The position numbers were made by a program, and so were the translations under genes. The notes beneath the pieces are model-generated. The model saw only the letters and a list, made by a program, of their open reading frames with translations. It made no database searches and had not been told where the DNA came from. DNA of 64,000 nucleotides, taken from NCBI RefSeq assembly GCF_034424525.1, contig NZ_CP139979.1, positions 2,877,001 through 2,941,000 of the forward strand, in the 5' to 3' direction. Each line of letters starts with the position of its first letter. The stretch's first letter is position 1. Source of the DNA: Sphingobium yanoikuyae (lineage in GTDB: Bacteria; Pseudomonadota; Alphaproteobacteria; Sphingomonadales; Sphingomonadaceae). Positions 7,579 to 16,194 of the stretch are shown here, piece by piece.

Positions 7579-8793
7579 ATGCTGGCTCGCCCCCATCATG
7601 ACGCCATCCCGCAGCGCTCCATGTCGATCGTGTCGCAATGGCCAGTCTATGCGCCGGACGAGATCGCCGCCGTAACCGGGATATTGGAAACCGGGCGTGT
7701 CAACGCCCTGCATCATGGCGAATGCTGTGCGGCATTGGAGCAGGGCTTTGCCGAACTGTGCGGCATGCCCCACGCCATTGCCCTGGCCAACGGGACGCTC
7801 GCGCTGGAAGTGGCGCTCAGGGCGCTGGGCATCGGCCCTGGCGACGAGGTGATCGTCCCCGCACGCAGCTTCATGGCTTCGGCGAGCTGCGTCGTGGCCT
7901 GTGGCGCCACCCCCGTCTTTGCCGATGTCGATGAAGTGACCCAGGGGCTCAGCCCCGACACGATAGCCGCCTGCCTGACAGCCCGGACCCGCGCGATCAT
8001 CGTCGTCCATCTGGCCGGCCATCCCGCCCCGATGGAGGAAATCTGCGCGCTCGCCGCGGCCCGGGACATCCGGATCATAGAGGATTGCGCGCAGGCCCAT
8101 GGCGCGACGCGCCACGGCCGGGTCATGGGCGGGTTCGGCGACGCGGCCGCATTTTCATTCTGTACCGACAAGATCATGTCGACTGGCGGCGAAGGCGGAC
8201 TGCTGCTGCTGCGCGATCCCGACATATGGAAGCGGGCCTGGGCGTTGAAGGATCATGGCAAGGATCCCGAACTGATGGTGCAGGGGGGCAATGGCGTGTC
8301 CTTCCGCTGGCTCCACAATCATTTCGGCAGCAACTATCGGATGACCGAGATGCAGGCCGCGATCGGCGTTGCGCAGCTCAGGAAGCTGCCAACCTGGCTT
8401 CGGCAGCGGCGCGACAATGCCCGGATATTGCGGCACATATTGGCAGACATTCCAGCGCTCCGCCTGATCGACCCGGAACCCGGGATCGACCCTGCCTATT
8501 ATAAATTCTATGCGTTCCTGCGGCTCGAACGGCTGAAGGATGGCTGGTCGCGCGATCGGATCATCGAAACGGCGCGAGAGCTAGGCGTGCCGTGCCAGTC
8601 GGGCAGTTGCCCTGAAATCTATCTCGAACGCGCGTTCACCGACGCGGCGATGGGCCCGTCAAACCGACTGCCCGTCGCCAGGCGACTGGGGGAAACCAGC
8701 CTGTTGCTGCCTGTCGATCCCAGCCTGTCCGCCGCCGATTGCGTCTATATGGGCAATATCCTGCGCACAGTCATCGAACAGGGAGCCCGATGA
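7579..8793 (+). CDS. DegT/DnrJ/EryC1/StrS family sugar aminotransferase
   Basis: A 404-residue PLP enzyme of the sugar aminotransferase family. It has the substrate/PLP loop ANGTLALEVALRALGIGPGDEVIVP with the phosphate-binding GT pair, the aspartate in IIEDCAQAHGA, and the Schiff-base lysine in FSFCTDKIMSTGGEGG. It would aminate the 4-keto sugar made by the upstream dehydratase to give a 4-amino-4,6-dideoxy sugar, like PglE. A strong ribosome site (GGGAGGG) lies five bases before the ATG at 7579, 12 bases after the dehydratase stop. The stop overlaps the sulfotransferase start (ATGA). The C-terminal half is slightly divergent (CQSGSCPEIYLERAF), so the exact substrate is open. Confidence 0.92.
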   Translation: MLARPHHDAIPQRSMSIVSQWPVYAPDEIAAVTGILETGRVNALHHGECCAALEQGFAELCGMPHAIALANGTLALEVALRALGIGPGDEVIVPARSFMASASCVVACGATPVFADVDEVTQGLSPDTIAACLTARTRAIIVVHLAGHPAPMEEICALAAARDIRIIEDCAQAHGATRHGRVMGGFGDAAAFSFCTDKIMSTGGEGGLLLLRDPDIWKRAWALKDHGKDPELMVQGGNGVSFRWLHNHFGSNYRMTEMQAAIGVAQLRKLPTWLRQRRDNARILRHILADIPALRLIDPEPGIDPAYYKFYAFLRLERLKDGWSRDRIIETARELGVPCQSGSCPEIYLERAFTDAAMGPSNRLPVARRLGETSLLLPVDPSLSAADCVYMGNILRTVIEQGAR

Positions 8794-9662
8794 TGTTTCC
8801 GGACGGCCGTCGCCCACATTTCATCATCATCGGTGCGGTCAAGGGGGCGACCACCTGGATCGCCCATCAGTTGCGCTGCCATCCCAATCTGTGGCTGCCC
8901 AAGACCGAACCCCATTATTTCAGCAGTGACTATGCCCGCGGCACGGACTGGTATGCCACGCTGTTCGACGAAGCGCCGCCGGACCGCATTCTTGGCGAAA
9001 AGTCGGCTGACTATCTGGCGCATCCCGATGCCGCCGATCGCCTGTTCCAGACGCTGCCCGGAGCACGGTTGATCGTGCAATTGCGCGATCCCGTGCAGCG
9101 CGCCTATTCCGATTACTGCATGCTCTACCGGCGCGGGATGGTCGGCGGCGATCCCCGCAAATATCTGCAGGGCCAGCGCAGTGCCGAGCGGCGGTTCCTT
9201 GCAAGCGGTCTTTATGCGCGACACCTCGATCGCTTCCTGAAGCTGTTCCCGCGCGAGCAGCTGCATGTGCTGCTCTACGAGGACATGGCCCATTCCGCCG
9301 AACAGATGATCGTCGACATATGCAGACATATTGGCGTCCCTGCCCATATTGCTCCCGATCAGCTGGACAGCCGGAAGAACGACAGCAGCACGCCGCTATT
9401 GCCGTTGACGCTGCGACGGCTGCTGCGCCCCATGCGACCGGCCCTGGACCCGCTGCGGAGCAACCCCGTATTCGCCCGGGTACGCGCATCGCTGGCATCA
9501 CCGGTGCGCTATCCACCACTGGATGGCGAACTGCACAAGATGCTGAGAGCTTATTATCGTGACGATGTTTTGCGGCTGCAGGACATGCTTCAACGGGATC
9601 TGAGTATGTGGCTCGGCGGCGGCATTTCCACGCCGGCGGGCGCCACGCGTGCCCGCGCCTAA
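8790..9662 (+). CDS. sulfotransferase family protein
   Basis: A 290-residue cytosolic-type sulfotransferase (PF00685/PF13469). The 5'-phosphosulfate loop is seen in FIIIGAVKGATTWIAHQL (about residues 11-28) and the 3'-phosphate site in LRDPVQRAYSDYCMLYRRGM. A bacterial Stf/heparan-like layout continues with EDM and LDSRKND. It should transfer sulfate from PAPS to a hydroxyl or amine of the glycan or a lipid-linked intermediate. The ATG at 8790 overlaps the aminotransferase stop; an in-frame ATG at 8793 is also possible and better spaced from GGGAG. Sulfation of a glycan from this locus is inferred from context only. Confidence 0.88.
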   Translation: MMFPDGRRPHFIIIGAVKGATTWIAHQLRCHPNLWLPKTEPHYFSSDYARGTDWYATLFDEAPPDRILGEKSADYLAHPDAADRLFQTLPGARLIVQLRDPVQRAYSDYCMLYRRGMVGGDPRKYLQGQRSAERRFLASGLYARHLDRFLKLFPREQLHVLLYEDMAHSAEQMIVDICRHIGVPAHIAPDQLDSRKNDSSTPLLPLTLRRLLRPMRPALDPLRSNPVFARVRASLASPVRYPPLDGELHKMLRAYYRDDVLRLQDMLQRDLSMWLGGGISTPAGATRARA

Positions 9663-9697
9663 AGCGGCAACCAAGGCCATGAAGACGGGAGGATAGC

Positions 9698-10255
9698 ATG
9701 GAAAAGCGCTTGTTGATCTCGATAGCCCTTGCCCTGTTCGCCACGGGACCGGGTGGCTGCGCCGGACCGGAAGCCAAGCTGACGCCGCTGGCCACTGCCG
9801 CCCCCACCCCCTATCAGCTCGGTCCCGGCGACCAGGTCCGCCTCAATGTCTATGGGCTGGACATGATGAGCGAGACCTATCTCATCTCGGACACGGGCAT
9901 GCTGTCCTTGCCGATGGTCGGCAACATCCCGGCTTCGGGCAAGACCGTCGACGGACTGCAGGCCGATGTCGCCGCCGCCTTGCGCGCGCAACAATTGGTA
10001 CTCGATCCCAAGGTCAGCGCCCAGATCATCGCCTATCGCCCGTTCTTCATTACTGGCGAGGTGCAAAAGCCTGGCCAATATCCCTTTGTCCCGGGCATGT
10101 CGGTCATGACCGCCGTGTCGGTCGCCGGCGGCTTCACCTTCCGCGCCAACACGAAGACGGTGAAAATCACGCGTGCCAATATGGCCGGCAGTGCGACCCA
10201 GACCAGTCCGGTCCAGCCCGGCGATCTGATCGAGATTCGTGAAAGCTGGTTCTGA
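9698..10255 (+). CDS. polysaccharide biosynthesis/export lipoprotein (Wza-like, short)
   Basis: A 185-residue lipoprotein with a signal peptide and lipobox ending in Cys21 (GPGGC). It then has a polysaccharide export domain (YQLGPGDQVRLNVYGLD, about 39-55, and the DTGMLSLPMVGNI strand) and one SLBB domain (FFITGEVQKPGQYPF to about residue 150). It is shorter than E. coli Wza (about 380 residues): only one SLBB is visible and there is no C-terminal amphipathic helix, so the outer-membrane pore must come from elsewhere. A plausible partner is the beta-barrel protein encoded two bases downstream. The ribosome site GGGAGG lies before the ATG at 9698. Confidence 0.9.
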   Translation: MEKRLLISIALALFATGPGGCAGPEAKLTPLATAAPTPYQLGPGDQVRLNVYGLDMMSETYLISDTGMLSLPMVGNIPASGKTVDGLQADVAAALRAQQLVLDPKVSAQIIAYRPFFITGEVQKPGQYPFVPGMSVMTAVSVAGGFTFRANTKTVKITRANMAGSATQTSPVQPGDLIEIRESWF

Positions 10256-10257
10256 GC

Positions 10258-11520
10258 GTGTGCCAGAACGGGTCTGGTCGCGCAGCGCGTTTGCGCTGGC
10301 GCTATCGTCGCCTGCCGCTCGTGATCGCGTTCGCGCTCGGCGGCTCGCCCCTGGTCGCGCAGGATATCACCCGCACGACCCCGATCGACGATCTCCCGCG
10401 CCCCGGCTATGAGCCGCGCACCATTCAAACCGGCGGCTTTGTCATCGAACCCCGGTTGGACCTGGGCGTGCGGTTCGACAACAATATCTTCGCCACCGAC
10501 GAAAACCGGAAATCCGACACCATTTTTCTGGTGCGGCCAAGCGTGGAGGTAAAGCGCGACACCGACACGTCGATGTTCTTCCTGCGCGGCTACGGCGAAT
10601 TTTCGCGCTACGCCAAGACCTCACAGGAAAATACCGATCAGTTCGGCATTCGCGCAAGCTATCGCAAAGGGTTCGGCGACCGGCACTGGGTGACGGCGAC
10701 AGCATCCTTTGACCGGACCTTCGACAGACGCGGCGCGCCCGAGGCCAATCCCGACCTGACGCAATCGCCAGCGCTTATCAATGTGACCAACGGCGATCTG
10801 GAATATCGCTATGATGGTCCGCGCATCGGCGTGACAGCCACAGCCGGGGTGACGAAGCTCGACTATCTCTCGCTCGAGGATTCCGATCGCGACATGCTGA
10901 CATACCGCGTCGCGGTGAAGGGACAGGTCAAGCTGTCACAGCGCGTGGCCGTTTTCGTCCAGCCCTATCTCAACGATCGCGAGCCGCGCCTCAAGACAGA
11001 CCGCAACGGCGTCGATCGCTCGACCACGACCTATGGTGCATTGGCCGGCGTATCCTTGGAACTGGGTGACAAGCTCAACGGCAATATTGGTATCGGCATA
11101 TTTCATTCCAATCCTCGCGACCTTGCCCTTGATGCGTTTACCGGCCTGTCCGCCAACGGCCAGCTGACCTGGCGCCCGCAGACCCGTACCGCCGTCCGCC
11201 TGGATATTTTCCGCGGTGATGTGGCGACAATCCGCGCCGGCGCAATGGGACGCATCGACACGCGTATCGACCTGGGCATCGACCAGGAGGTACGGCACAA
11301 CCTGATTGTGCGCGGGTCTGTCGGGATGCGAAACGTCCATTATCGCGAGAGTTTCGATGCCGATCAGCGCTATTGGACCGGCGAAGGCGGCGCACGCTAT
11401 CTGCTCAACCGCCATATGTGGATCGAGGCGGTGGCGACCTATACCCGCCGGACAGCCGATACGGCGGCCGACGAATTCAGCAAATGGCAGGGCATGATCC
11501 GGTTGGGCCTGACCTATTAG
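10258..11520 (+). CDS. outer-membrane beta-barrel protein (BBP2-like)
   Basis: A 420-residue protein starting at GTG two bases after the export lipoprotein stop; no ATG lies in a suitable place. A signal peptide (RLPLVIAFALGGSPLVAQ) is followed by a long series of alternating polar/hydrophobic strands, such as GGFVIEPRLDLGVRFDNNIFAT and YGALAGVSLELGDKLNGNIGIG, and a C-terminal strand ending in GLTY, typical of beta-barrels (PF10082-like). The spacing says it is co-translated with the Wza-like lipoprotein, so it may form the outer-membrane conduit for this glycan. That role is inferred. Its stop codon overlaps the convergent glycosyltransferase stop. Confidence 0.85.
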   Translation: MCQNGSGRAARLRWRYRRLPLVIAFALGGSPLVAQDITRTTPIDDLPRPGYEPRTIQTGGFVIEPRLDLGVRFDNNIFATDENRKSDTIFLVRPSVEVKRDTDTSMFFLRGYGEFSRYAKTSQENTDQFGIRASYRKGFGDRHWVTATASFDRTFDRRGAPEANPDLTQSPALINVTNGDLEYRYDGPRIGVTATAGVTKLDYLSLEDSDRDMLTYRVAVKGQVKLSQRVAVFVQPYLNDREPRLKTDRNGVDRSTTTYGALAGVSLELGDKLNGNIGIGIFHSNPRDLALDAFTGLSANGQLTWRPQTRTAVRLDIFRGDVATIRAGAMGRIDTRIDLGIDQEVRHNLIVRGSVGMRNVHYRESFDADQRYWTGEGGARYLLNRHMWIEAVATYTRRTADTAADEFSKWQGMIRLGLTY

Positions 11521-12641
11521 GCGCCGGCGACAGCGCGCACATCGTCGACCAGCCTGTCCCATTGTTCGATGATCGCCGGCGACGCGAAACGGGTTGCCGA
11601 TTGCCGGGCCGCGATGCCGAGGCGCATGCGCAGCGCAGCATCTCCCATGATCCGGTCGAGCGCGGCCGCCAGCGCGCCGGCATCGCCATCGGGCACGAGC
11701 AGGCCATCGACGAGATTATCGACCATTTCCGCAGGGCCGAAATCGCAATTGAAGGCGACGACCGGCAAGCCCGCCGCCATCGCTTCGCCCAGAACATTGG
11801 CAAAGCCTTCATAGCGGGACGACAGAACCATCGCATCCGCCTTGGCCAACCAACCGCCCGGCGTCTCGCTCTTTCCGGGTAGTTCGATACGATGGGAAAG
11901 ACCAAGTGAGGCGACCTGCCGTTCCAGCATGCCGCGCATTTCCCCCTCTCCCCAGATACGCAGGTTCCAGTCCGGATGCAGGCGCGCGACCTTGGCAAAG
12001 GCCTCGATCAGGAGATCGAACCCCTTTTGGTGGGTCAACCGCCCGACACCCACCAGGACCCGCTGCGCACCAGCCGCCGAGGCAGGCGGTGCGATGGCCT
12101 CGATCGGGTTGTGGATGACGCGCGCAAGCGACCGCGCCGACTGAGGCAGACAGTCCAGGCTGGCCCGGGTCTGCATCACGATCCCCGCCGCCCACGGATA
12201 CAGCTGTGCCAGCAGCGCATTCCAGGCATTATTGGCATTCTGCGCACGGGGATTATTCCGCTCCGAGACGATGATTTTCCGTCCGGTGCCGATCGCCGCC
12301 GTCAGCGTGAGGACGTTGATCTTGGTCAGGAGCGAGATCACGACATCGGGCCGCGCGTCCTTCAGTTGCCGGCGGATAGCAAGAATGCGTCGCCCTTGCG
12401 CCATCAGGGTCGAAGCGGGGTTGCGTCCGGGCGGAATGTCAAAGCGCCGGATTTCCACTGCGGGGTCGAAGCGGTGATAGACAGGATCCTGTGGCCGATC
12501 GAAGGCCATGATCGTCACCCGCCAGCCGCGGGCAACCCAGGCGGAGGAGATAAGGCTGACAACGCGTTCTGCGCCGCCCGCGCCCAGTCCCGCGATCACG
12601 AACAGGACATGGCATGGCCGCGCGGCCGGAGCGGCGCTCAC
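11517..12641 (-). CDS. glycosyltransferase family 4
   Basis: A 374-residue GT-B enzyme. The N-terminus HVLFVIAGLGAGGAERVV carries the GT4 glycine-rich loop, and the C-terminal donor site carries EX7E (EGFANVLGE) followed by GLPVVAFNCDFGPAEMV. The start is a GTG whose bases overlap the stop of the HlyD-type gene (GTGA at 12638-12641), so the glycosyltransferase is translated with the secretion genes. It resembles WaaG/PglH-type transferases adding hexose or HexNAc. It converges with the beta-barrel gene and the two stop codons overlap (11517-11520). Confidence 0.9.
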   Translation of the reverse strand: MSAAPAARPCHVLFVIAGLGAGGAERVVSLISSAWVARGWRVTIMAFDRPQDPVYHRFDPAVEIRRFDIPPGRNPASTLMAQGRRILAIRRQLKDARPDVVISLLTKINVLTLTAAIGTGRKIIVSERNNPRAQNANNAWNALLAQLYPWAAGIVMQTRASLDCLPQSARSLARVIHNPIEAIAPPASAAGAQRVLVGVGRLTHQKGFDLLIEAFAKVARLHPDWNLRIWGEGEMRGMLERQVASLGLSHRIELPGKSETPGGWLAKADAMVLSSRYEGFANVLGEAMAAGLPVVAFNCDFGPAEMVDNLVDGLLVPDGDAGALAAALDRIMGDAALRMRLGIAARQSATRFASPAIIEQWDRLVDDVRAVAGA

Positions 12642-14029
12642 CGTTCCCGTCCCGCTTCGTCACGCACCGCCTGGAGCGGGCTCAGCAGATAGGAGCCGAC
12701 GCTGCGCCGACCGGTGCGGATATCGGCCGTCACCTCCATACCCGGCACCAGTTGGACCAGCCGACCGTCGCGGGTATGCCATTGACGGTCCATCGTAATC
12801 CTGGCGGTATAGACGAGGCCGAGCTTTTCGTCCTCGACCGCATCGGTGCTGATGCTTTCGATCCGCCCCTCGACCACGCCATGGCGTGTGAAGGGAAAAG
12901 CCGCGAGCTTGACGCCCACATCCTGTCCGGCGCGCACAAAACCGATATCCTTGTTGAATATCTTGACCATAGCCACCAGTTGCCCGCGCGCCGGGACGAT
13001 CAGCATCAGCGGCTTTCCGACTTCCACAACCCCGCCCACCGTGTGCACCGACAGCTGGGCTACCGTGCCATCGATCGGGCTGACCAGCCGCTGCAGGGCA
13101 GAGCGCCGACTGGCCTTGACCATCTCCTCGCGACGCAAGCGGGCCTCCACCTCGGCCTTGGTCAGATCCTCCAATATCCTGGCGCGGCTCGTCCCGACGG
13201 ACTGGGTACGGCTGGCACTGGCCTGCGCCATCTGCGCGCGTGCCTTGGCCGCGGTTTCGAGCGCGATCTGCCGATCCCGAGCCAAGCCAAGCCGCTGTCG
13301 GCGCATCTCGATCACGCGCAATTTGGAGACATAGCCCTTGGCGAGCAATTTCTGGTTGGCTTCGATCTGTTCATCCACCAGCGGCAGGGTTTCGGCCAGC
13401 TTGGTGGCCGACAATGTCGCTTCGGCATAGGTGGCCGAGGCAGCTTGCCGGTCGGCATCATGCGCTCCGGTCTCGCCCATGATGCCCTCCAGCTGCGCCC
13501 GGGCGAGTGCGATCTGCAGCTCCGTCATTTCCGGCGAGGTGCCCGGCGGCGGCACGAAGCGCAGGCCGTGGCCGTCGAGCGAGGACAGCATGGCCCGCCC
13601 CCGTGCCGCATCCAGCTCGGCCGCTTCCAGTGCCCTGCGCGCCTGGATCGCGTCGGCCGAGGACACGGTCGGGTCCAGTTCGAGCAGCGCCTGGCCGGCA
13701 TGAACCGACTGGTTGTCCCGCACCAATATGGAGCGCACCACCCCCGCATCCGCAGGCTGTATCAGCTTCACATTATCGGCCGGGATCAACTGCCCGGGGG
13801 CCGAAGCAACCACGTCGATCTGGCCGAAGATCAGCCACAACAAGGCGATGGCCAGCCCCAACATCAGCAACCACGCCGTATAGCGCGCCGTGGGTGACAC
13901 CGGCCGTTCGACGATCTCGATAGCCGCGGGCAGGAAATCGACCTCCTCGGATCGGACCAGCGTGCGCGCCCGCACCCTTTCGTCACGCCATGCCTGCCGG
14001 CCCGTCGCCCATATGCCCTGCGCGCCCAT
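12638..14029 (-). CDS. HlyD family type I secretion membrane-fusion (adaptor) protein
   Basis: A 463-residue periplasmic adaptor. It has a short cytosolic N-terminus, one transmembrane helix (about residues 50-70, AWLLMLGLAIALLWLIFG), a lipoyl half motif (IQPADAGVVRSILVRDNQSVHAGQALLELD), a long alpha-helical hairpin rich in Ala/Glu/Gln/Arg (about 130-280), a second lipoyl half (RLVSPIDGTVAQLSVHTVGGVV) and a C-terminal AprE/HlyD beta domain. It links an ABC exporter to an outer-membrane TolC channel. The ATG at 14029 shares a base with the ABC gene's stop (TGATG). A GTG one codon earlier is possible. No TolC gene is seen nearby. Confidence 0.92.
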   Translation of the reverse strand: MGAQGIWATGRQAWRDERVRARTLVRSEEVDFLPAAIEIVERPVSPTARYTAWLLMLGLAIALLWLIFGQIDVVASAPGQLIPADNVKLIQPADAGVVRSILVRDNQSVHAGQALLELDPTVSSADAIQARRALEAAELDAARGRAMLSSLDGHGLRFVPPPGTSPEMTELQIALARAQLEGIMGETGAHDADRQAASATYAEATLSATKLAETLPLVDEQIEANQKLLAKGYVSKLRVIEMRRQRLGLARDRQIALETAAKARAQMAQASASRTQSVGTSRARILEDLTKAEVEARLRREEMVKASRRSALQRLVSPIDGTVAQLSVHTVGGVVEVGKPLMLIVPARGQLVAMVKIFNKDIGFVRAGQDVGVKLAAFPFTRHGVVEGRIESISTDAVEDEKLGLVYTARITMDRQWHTRDGRLVQLVPGMEVTADIRTGRRSVGSYLLSPLQAVRDEAGRER

Positions 14030-16194
14030 CACACCGCCCGCGCCATGCCGGTCCGCGTCTGGGTCCGATAGAGTTTGGCATAGCGGCCATTGCGAGCGAT
14101 CAGTTCCTCATGCGATCCGCGCTCGACGATATGGCCCTGTTCCATCGTGACGATGCTGTCGCAATCCCGGATCGCGGACAGGCGGTGGGCAATGATGATG
14201 ACCGTGCGTCCCGCGGCCATCGCCTTGAGATTGGCCTGCACGATCTCCTCGCTCTCGGCATCGAGCGCCGATGTCGCCTCATCGAAGATCAGGATACGGG
14301 GCTTGCTCATCAACGCGCGGGCAATCGCAATCCGCTGGCGCTGGCCACCCGACAAATTGACGCCACGTTCTTCAATCATGCTGTCATAGCCGAGCGGCAA
14401 CCCCATGATGAAGTCATGGGCACCGGCCAGCCGGGCGGCGGACATCACCTCCGACAAAGGCGCGATCGGGCTGGAAAGCGCGATATTTTCGCGCAGGGTG
14501 CAGTTGAACAGCAGATTTTCCTGGAGGACCACGCCGATCTGGCGTCGCAGCCAGGTCGGATCGATCTGTGCGATGTCGATATCATCGATCAGGATGCGCC
14601 CGGCTGCCGGGAGGTAGAGGCGCTGAAGCAGCTTGGCGAGTGTGGACTTGCCGGAGCCCGAGGATCCGGCGATGCCCAAAGTCCCGCCTGCAGGCAGGCC
14701 CAAATCGATATTCTCCAGCGTCCAGGGGCCTTCATCGCCATAGCGGAAGCGAACGCCCTCGAAGCGGATATTGCCTCTGATCGACGGCAGCGTCGTCCGC
14801 GAGTATCCGATCCGCTCGATCGGCGCATCCAGCACCAGCCCCAGTTGCGCCACCGACAGCCGGACCTGCTGAAAGTCCTGCCACAATTGCGCCATGCGGA
14901 TGACCGGAGAAGACACGCGTTGGGCAAACATGTTGAAGGCGACGAGCGCCCCCACCGTCATCGTGCCCGCGATCACCTGCCCTGCCCCGAAAAACAGGAT
15001 CGTCGCCGCCCCCAGCTTCGAGATGAGCTGAACCAGCTGGCTGCTGTTGTTGGCAAGGTTGATCGCGCGCTGATTGGACGTGCTGTAAGCCGCCAGCTGC
15101 AATTCCCAGCGATGATTCCATTGCGGCTCGACGGCTGCCGCCTTGATCGTCTGCATGCCCGATATGCTTTCGATCAGCAGGGCATTATTGGCCGCGCCTC
15201 GATCGAATTTCTCGGCAAGGCGCCGACGCAGCGGCCCTGTCACCATGATCGAGACCGCGACATAGGCCGGTATGGTGAGCAACACGATCCCGGTCAGCAG
15301 CGGCGAATAAAGCCACATGGCCAGAAGGAAGACCAGGGTGAACGCCGGATCGATCAGCACCGACAGCGAGGCATTGGTCAGAAATTCGCGGATCGCCTCC
15401 AGCTGTCGAACGCGCATCACCGTATCGCCGACACGCCGCCCCTCGAAATAGGTCAATGGCAGGCGCAGCACATGGCGGAACAGGCGCACGCCCAGTTCGA
15501 CATCGATCTTCTGGCAGGTCTCCGAATAGAGGCGGGTCCGCAACCAGCCAAACCCCACTTCCCAGAAGGACACCAGCACGAAGCCCAGCATCAGCACCTG
15601 CAGGGTGGCCAGCGTATTATGGACCAGCACCTTGTCGATGACATTCTGGAAAAAGAGCGGCGCGGCAAGCCCCAGGAGATTGATGCACAAGGTGATGAGC
15701 AGAACCTCGCCCACCAGGCGGCGGTAACGCACAATCTGGGGAATGAACCAGCTTATGTCGAACCGCTTCATCTCACCGCCGGTGCCGGCGCGGGTGGCAA
15801 GCAGGATCAGCTCTCCGGACCAGATTTCATCCAGCGCTGCCCGATCCAGCGTCTCCACAGGATGCCCGGGCCGCTGGATCAGGACGCCATGCTCCTTGAT
15901 CCTGCCCATGATGAACCATTGCCCATTGGCCGCTTGCGCGAGCGCCGGTAGCGACAGACGCTGCAGGCGATCATAATCGGCCCGAACGCTGCGTGCGCGC
16001 ACGCCTGGCTGACGCTTGCCAAGGCGCAGCAGATCCTTGCTGTCCAGTGGATTTGAATGCCCCAGCTCCTGCCGCAATACCTGGGGATCGACGACGACAT
16101 AGTGCATGGCGAGCAGGGTCGCGAGCGCCACCAGCCCGGTTTCGTCCGGGGGGATCGGGCGCTTCCTGTCTGGATCGATCGTCGCTGCGTTCAT
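14029..16194 (-). CDS. type I secretion ABC exporter with degenerate C39-like N-terminal domain
   Basis: A 721-residue HlyB-type exporter. Residues 1 to about 135 form a peptidase-C39-like domain in which the usual catalytic Cys is absent (GLVALATLLAMHYVVV), as in the chaperone-like CLD of HlyB. Six transmembrane segments follow (about 155-430), then an ABC ATPase domain with Walker A GSSGSGKST, signature LSGGQRQRIAIARAL and Walker B ILIFDEATSALD. It would export an unprocessed protein with a C-terminal signal. The frame is open upstream, but the ATG at 16194 with GGCGAGG before it is the best start. Sphingan loci also contain such a pair (atrB/atrD). No RTX-like substrate is in view. Confidence 0.92.
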   Translation of the reverse strand: MNAATIDPDRKRPIPPDETGLVALATLLAMHYVVVDPQVLRQELGHSNPLDSKDLLRLGKRQPGVRARSVRADYDRLQRLSLPALAQAANGQWFIMGRIKEHGVLIQRPGHPVETLDRAALDEIWSGELILLATRAGTGGEMKRFDISWFIPQIVRYRRLVGEVLLITLCINLLGLAAPLFFQNVIDKVLVHNTLATLQVLMLGFVLVSFWEVGFGWLRTRLYSETCQKIDVELGVRLFRHVLRLPLTYFEGRRVGDTVMRVRQLEAIREFLTNASLSVLIDPAFTLVFLLAMWLYSPLLTGIVLLTIPAYVAVSIMVTGPLRRRLAEKFDRGAANNALLIESISGMQTIKAAAVEPQWNHRWELQLAAYSTSNQRAINLANNSSQLVQLISKLGAATILFFGAGQVIAGTMTVGALVAFNMFAQRVSSPVIRMAQLWQDFQQVRLSVAQLGLVLDAPIERIGYSRTTLPSIRGNIRFEGVRFRYGDEGPWTLENIDLGLPAGGTLGIAGSSGSGKSTLAKLLQRLYLPAAGRILIDDIDIAQIDPTWLRRQIGVVLQENLLFNCTLRENIALSSPIAPLSEVMSAARLAGAHDFIMGLPLGYDSMIEERGVNLSGGQRQRIAIARALMSKPRILIFDEATSALDAESEEIVQANLKAMAAGRTVIIIAHRLSAIRDCDSIVTMEQGHIVERGSHEELIARNGRYAKLYRTQTRTGMARAV

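Noticed and set aside
6139..8115. Long minus-strand open frame of over 650 codons
   Set aside because: It is antisense to the dehydratase and aminotransferase genes, which have clear family motifs; high GC makes such shadow frames common.
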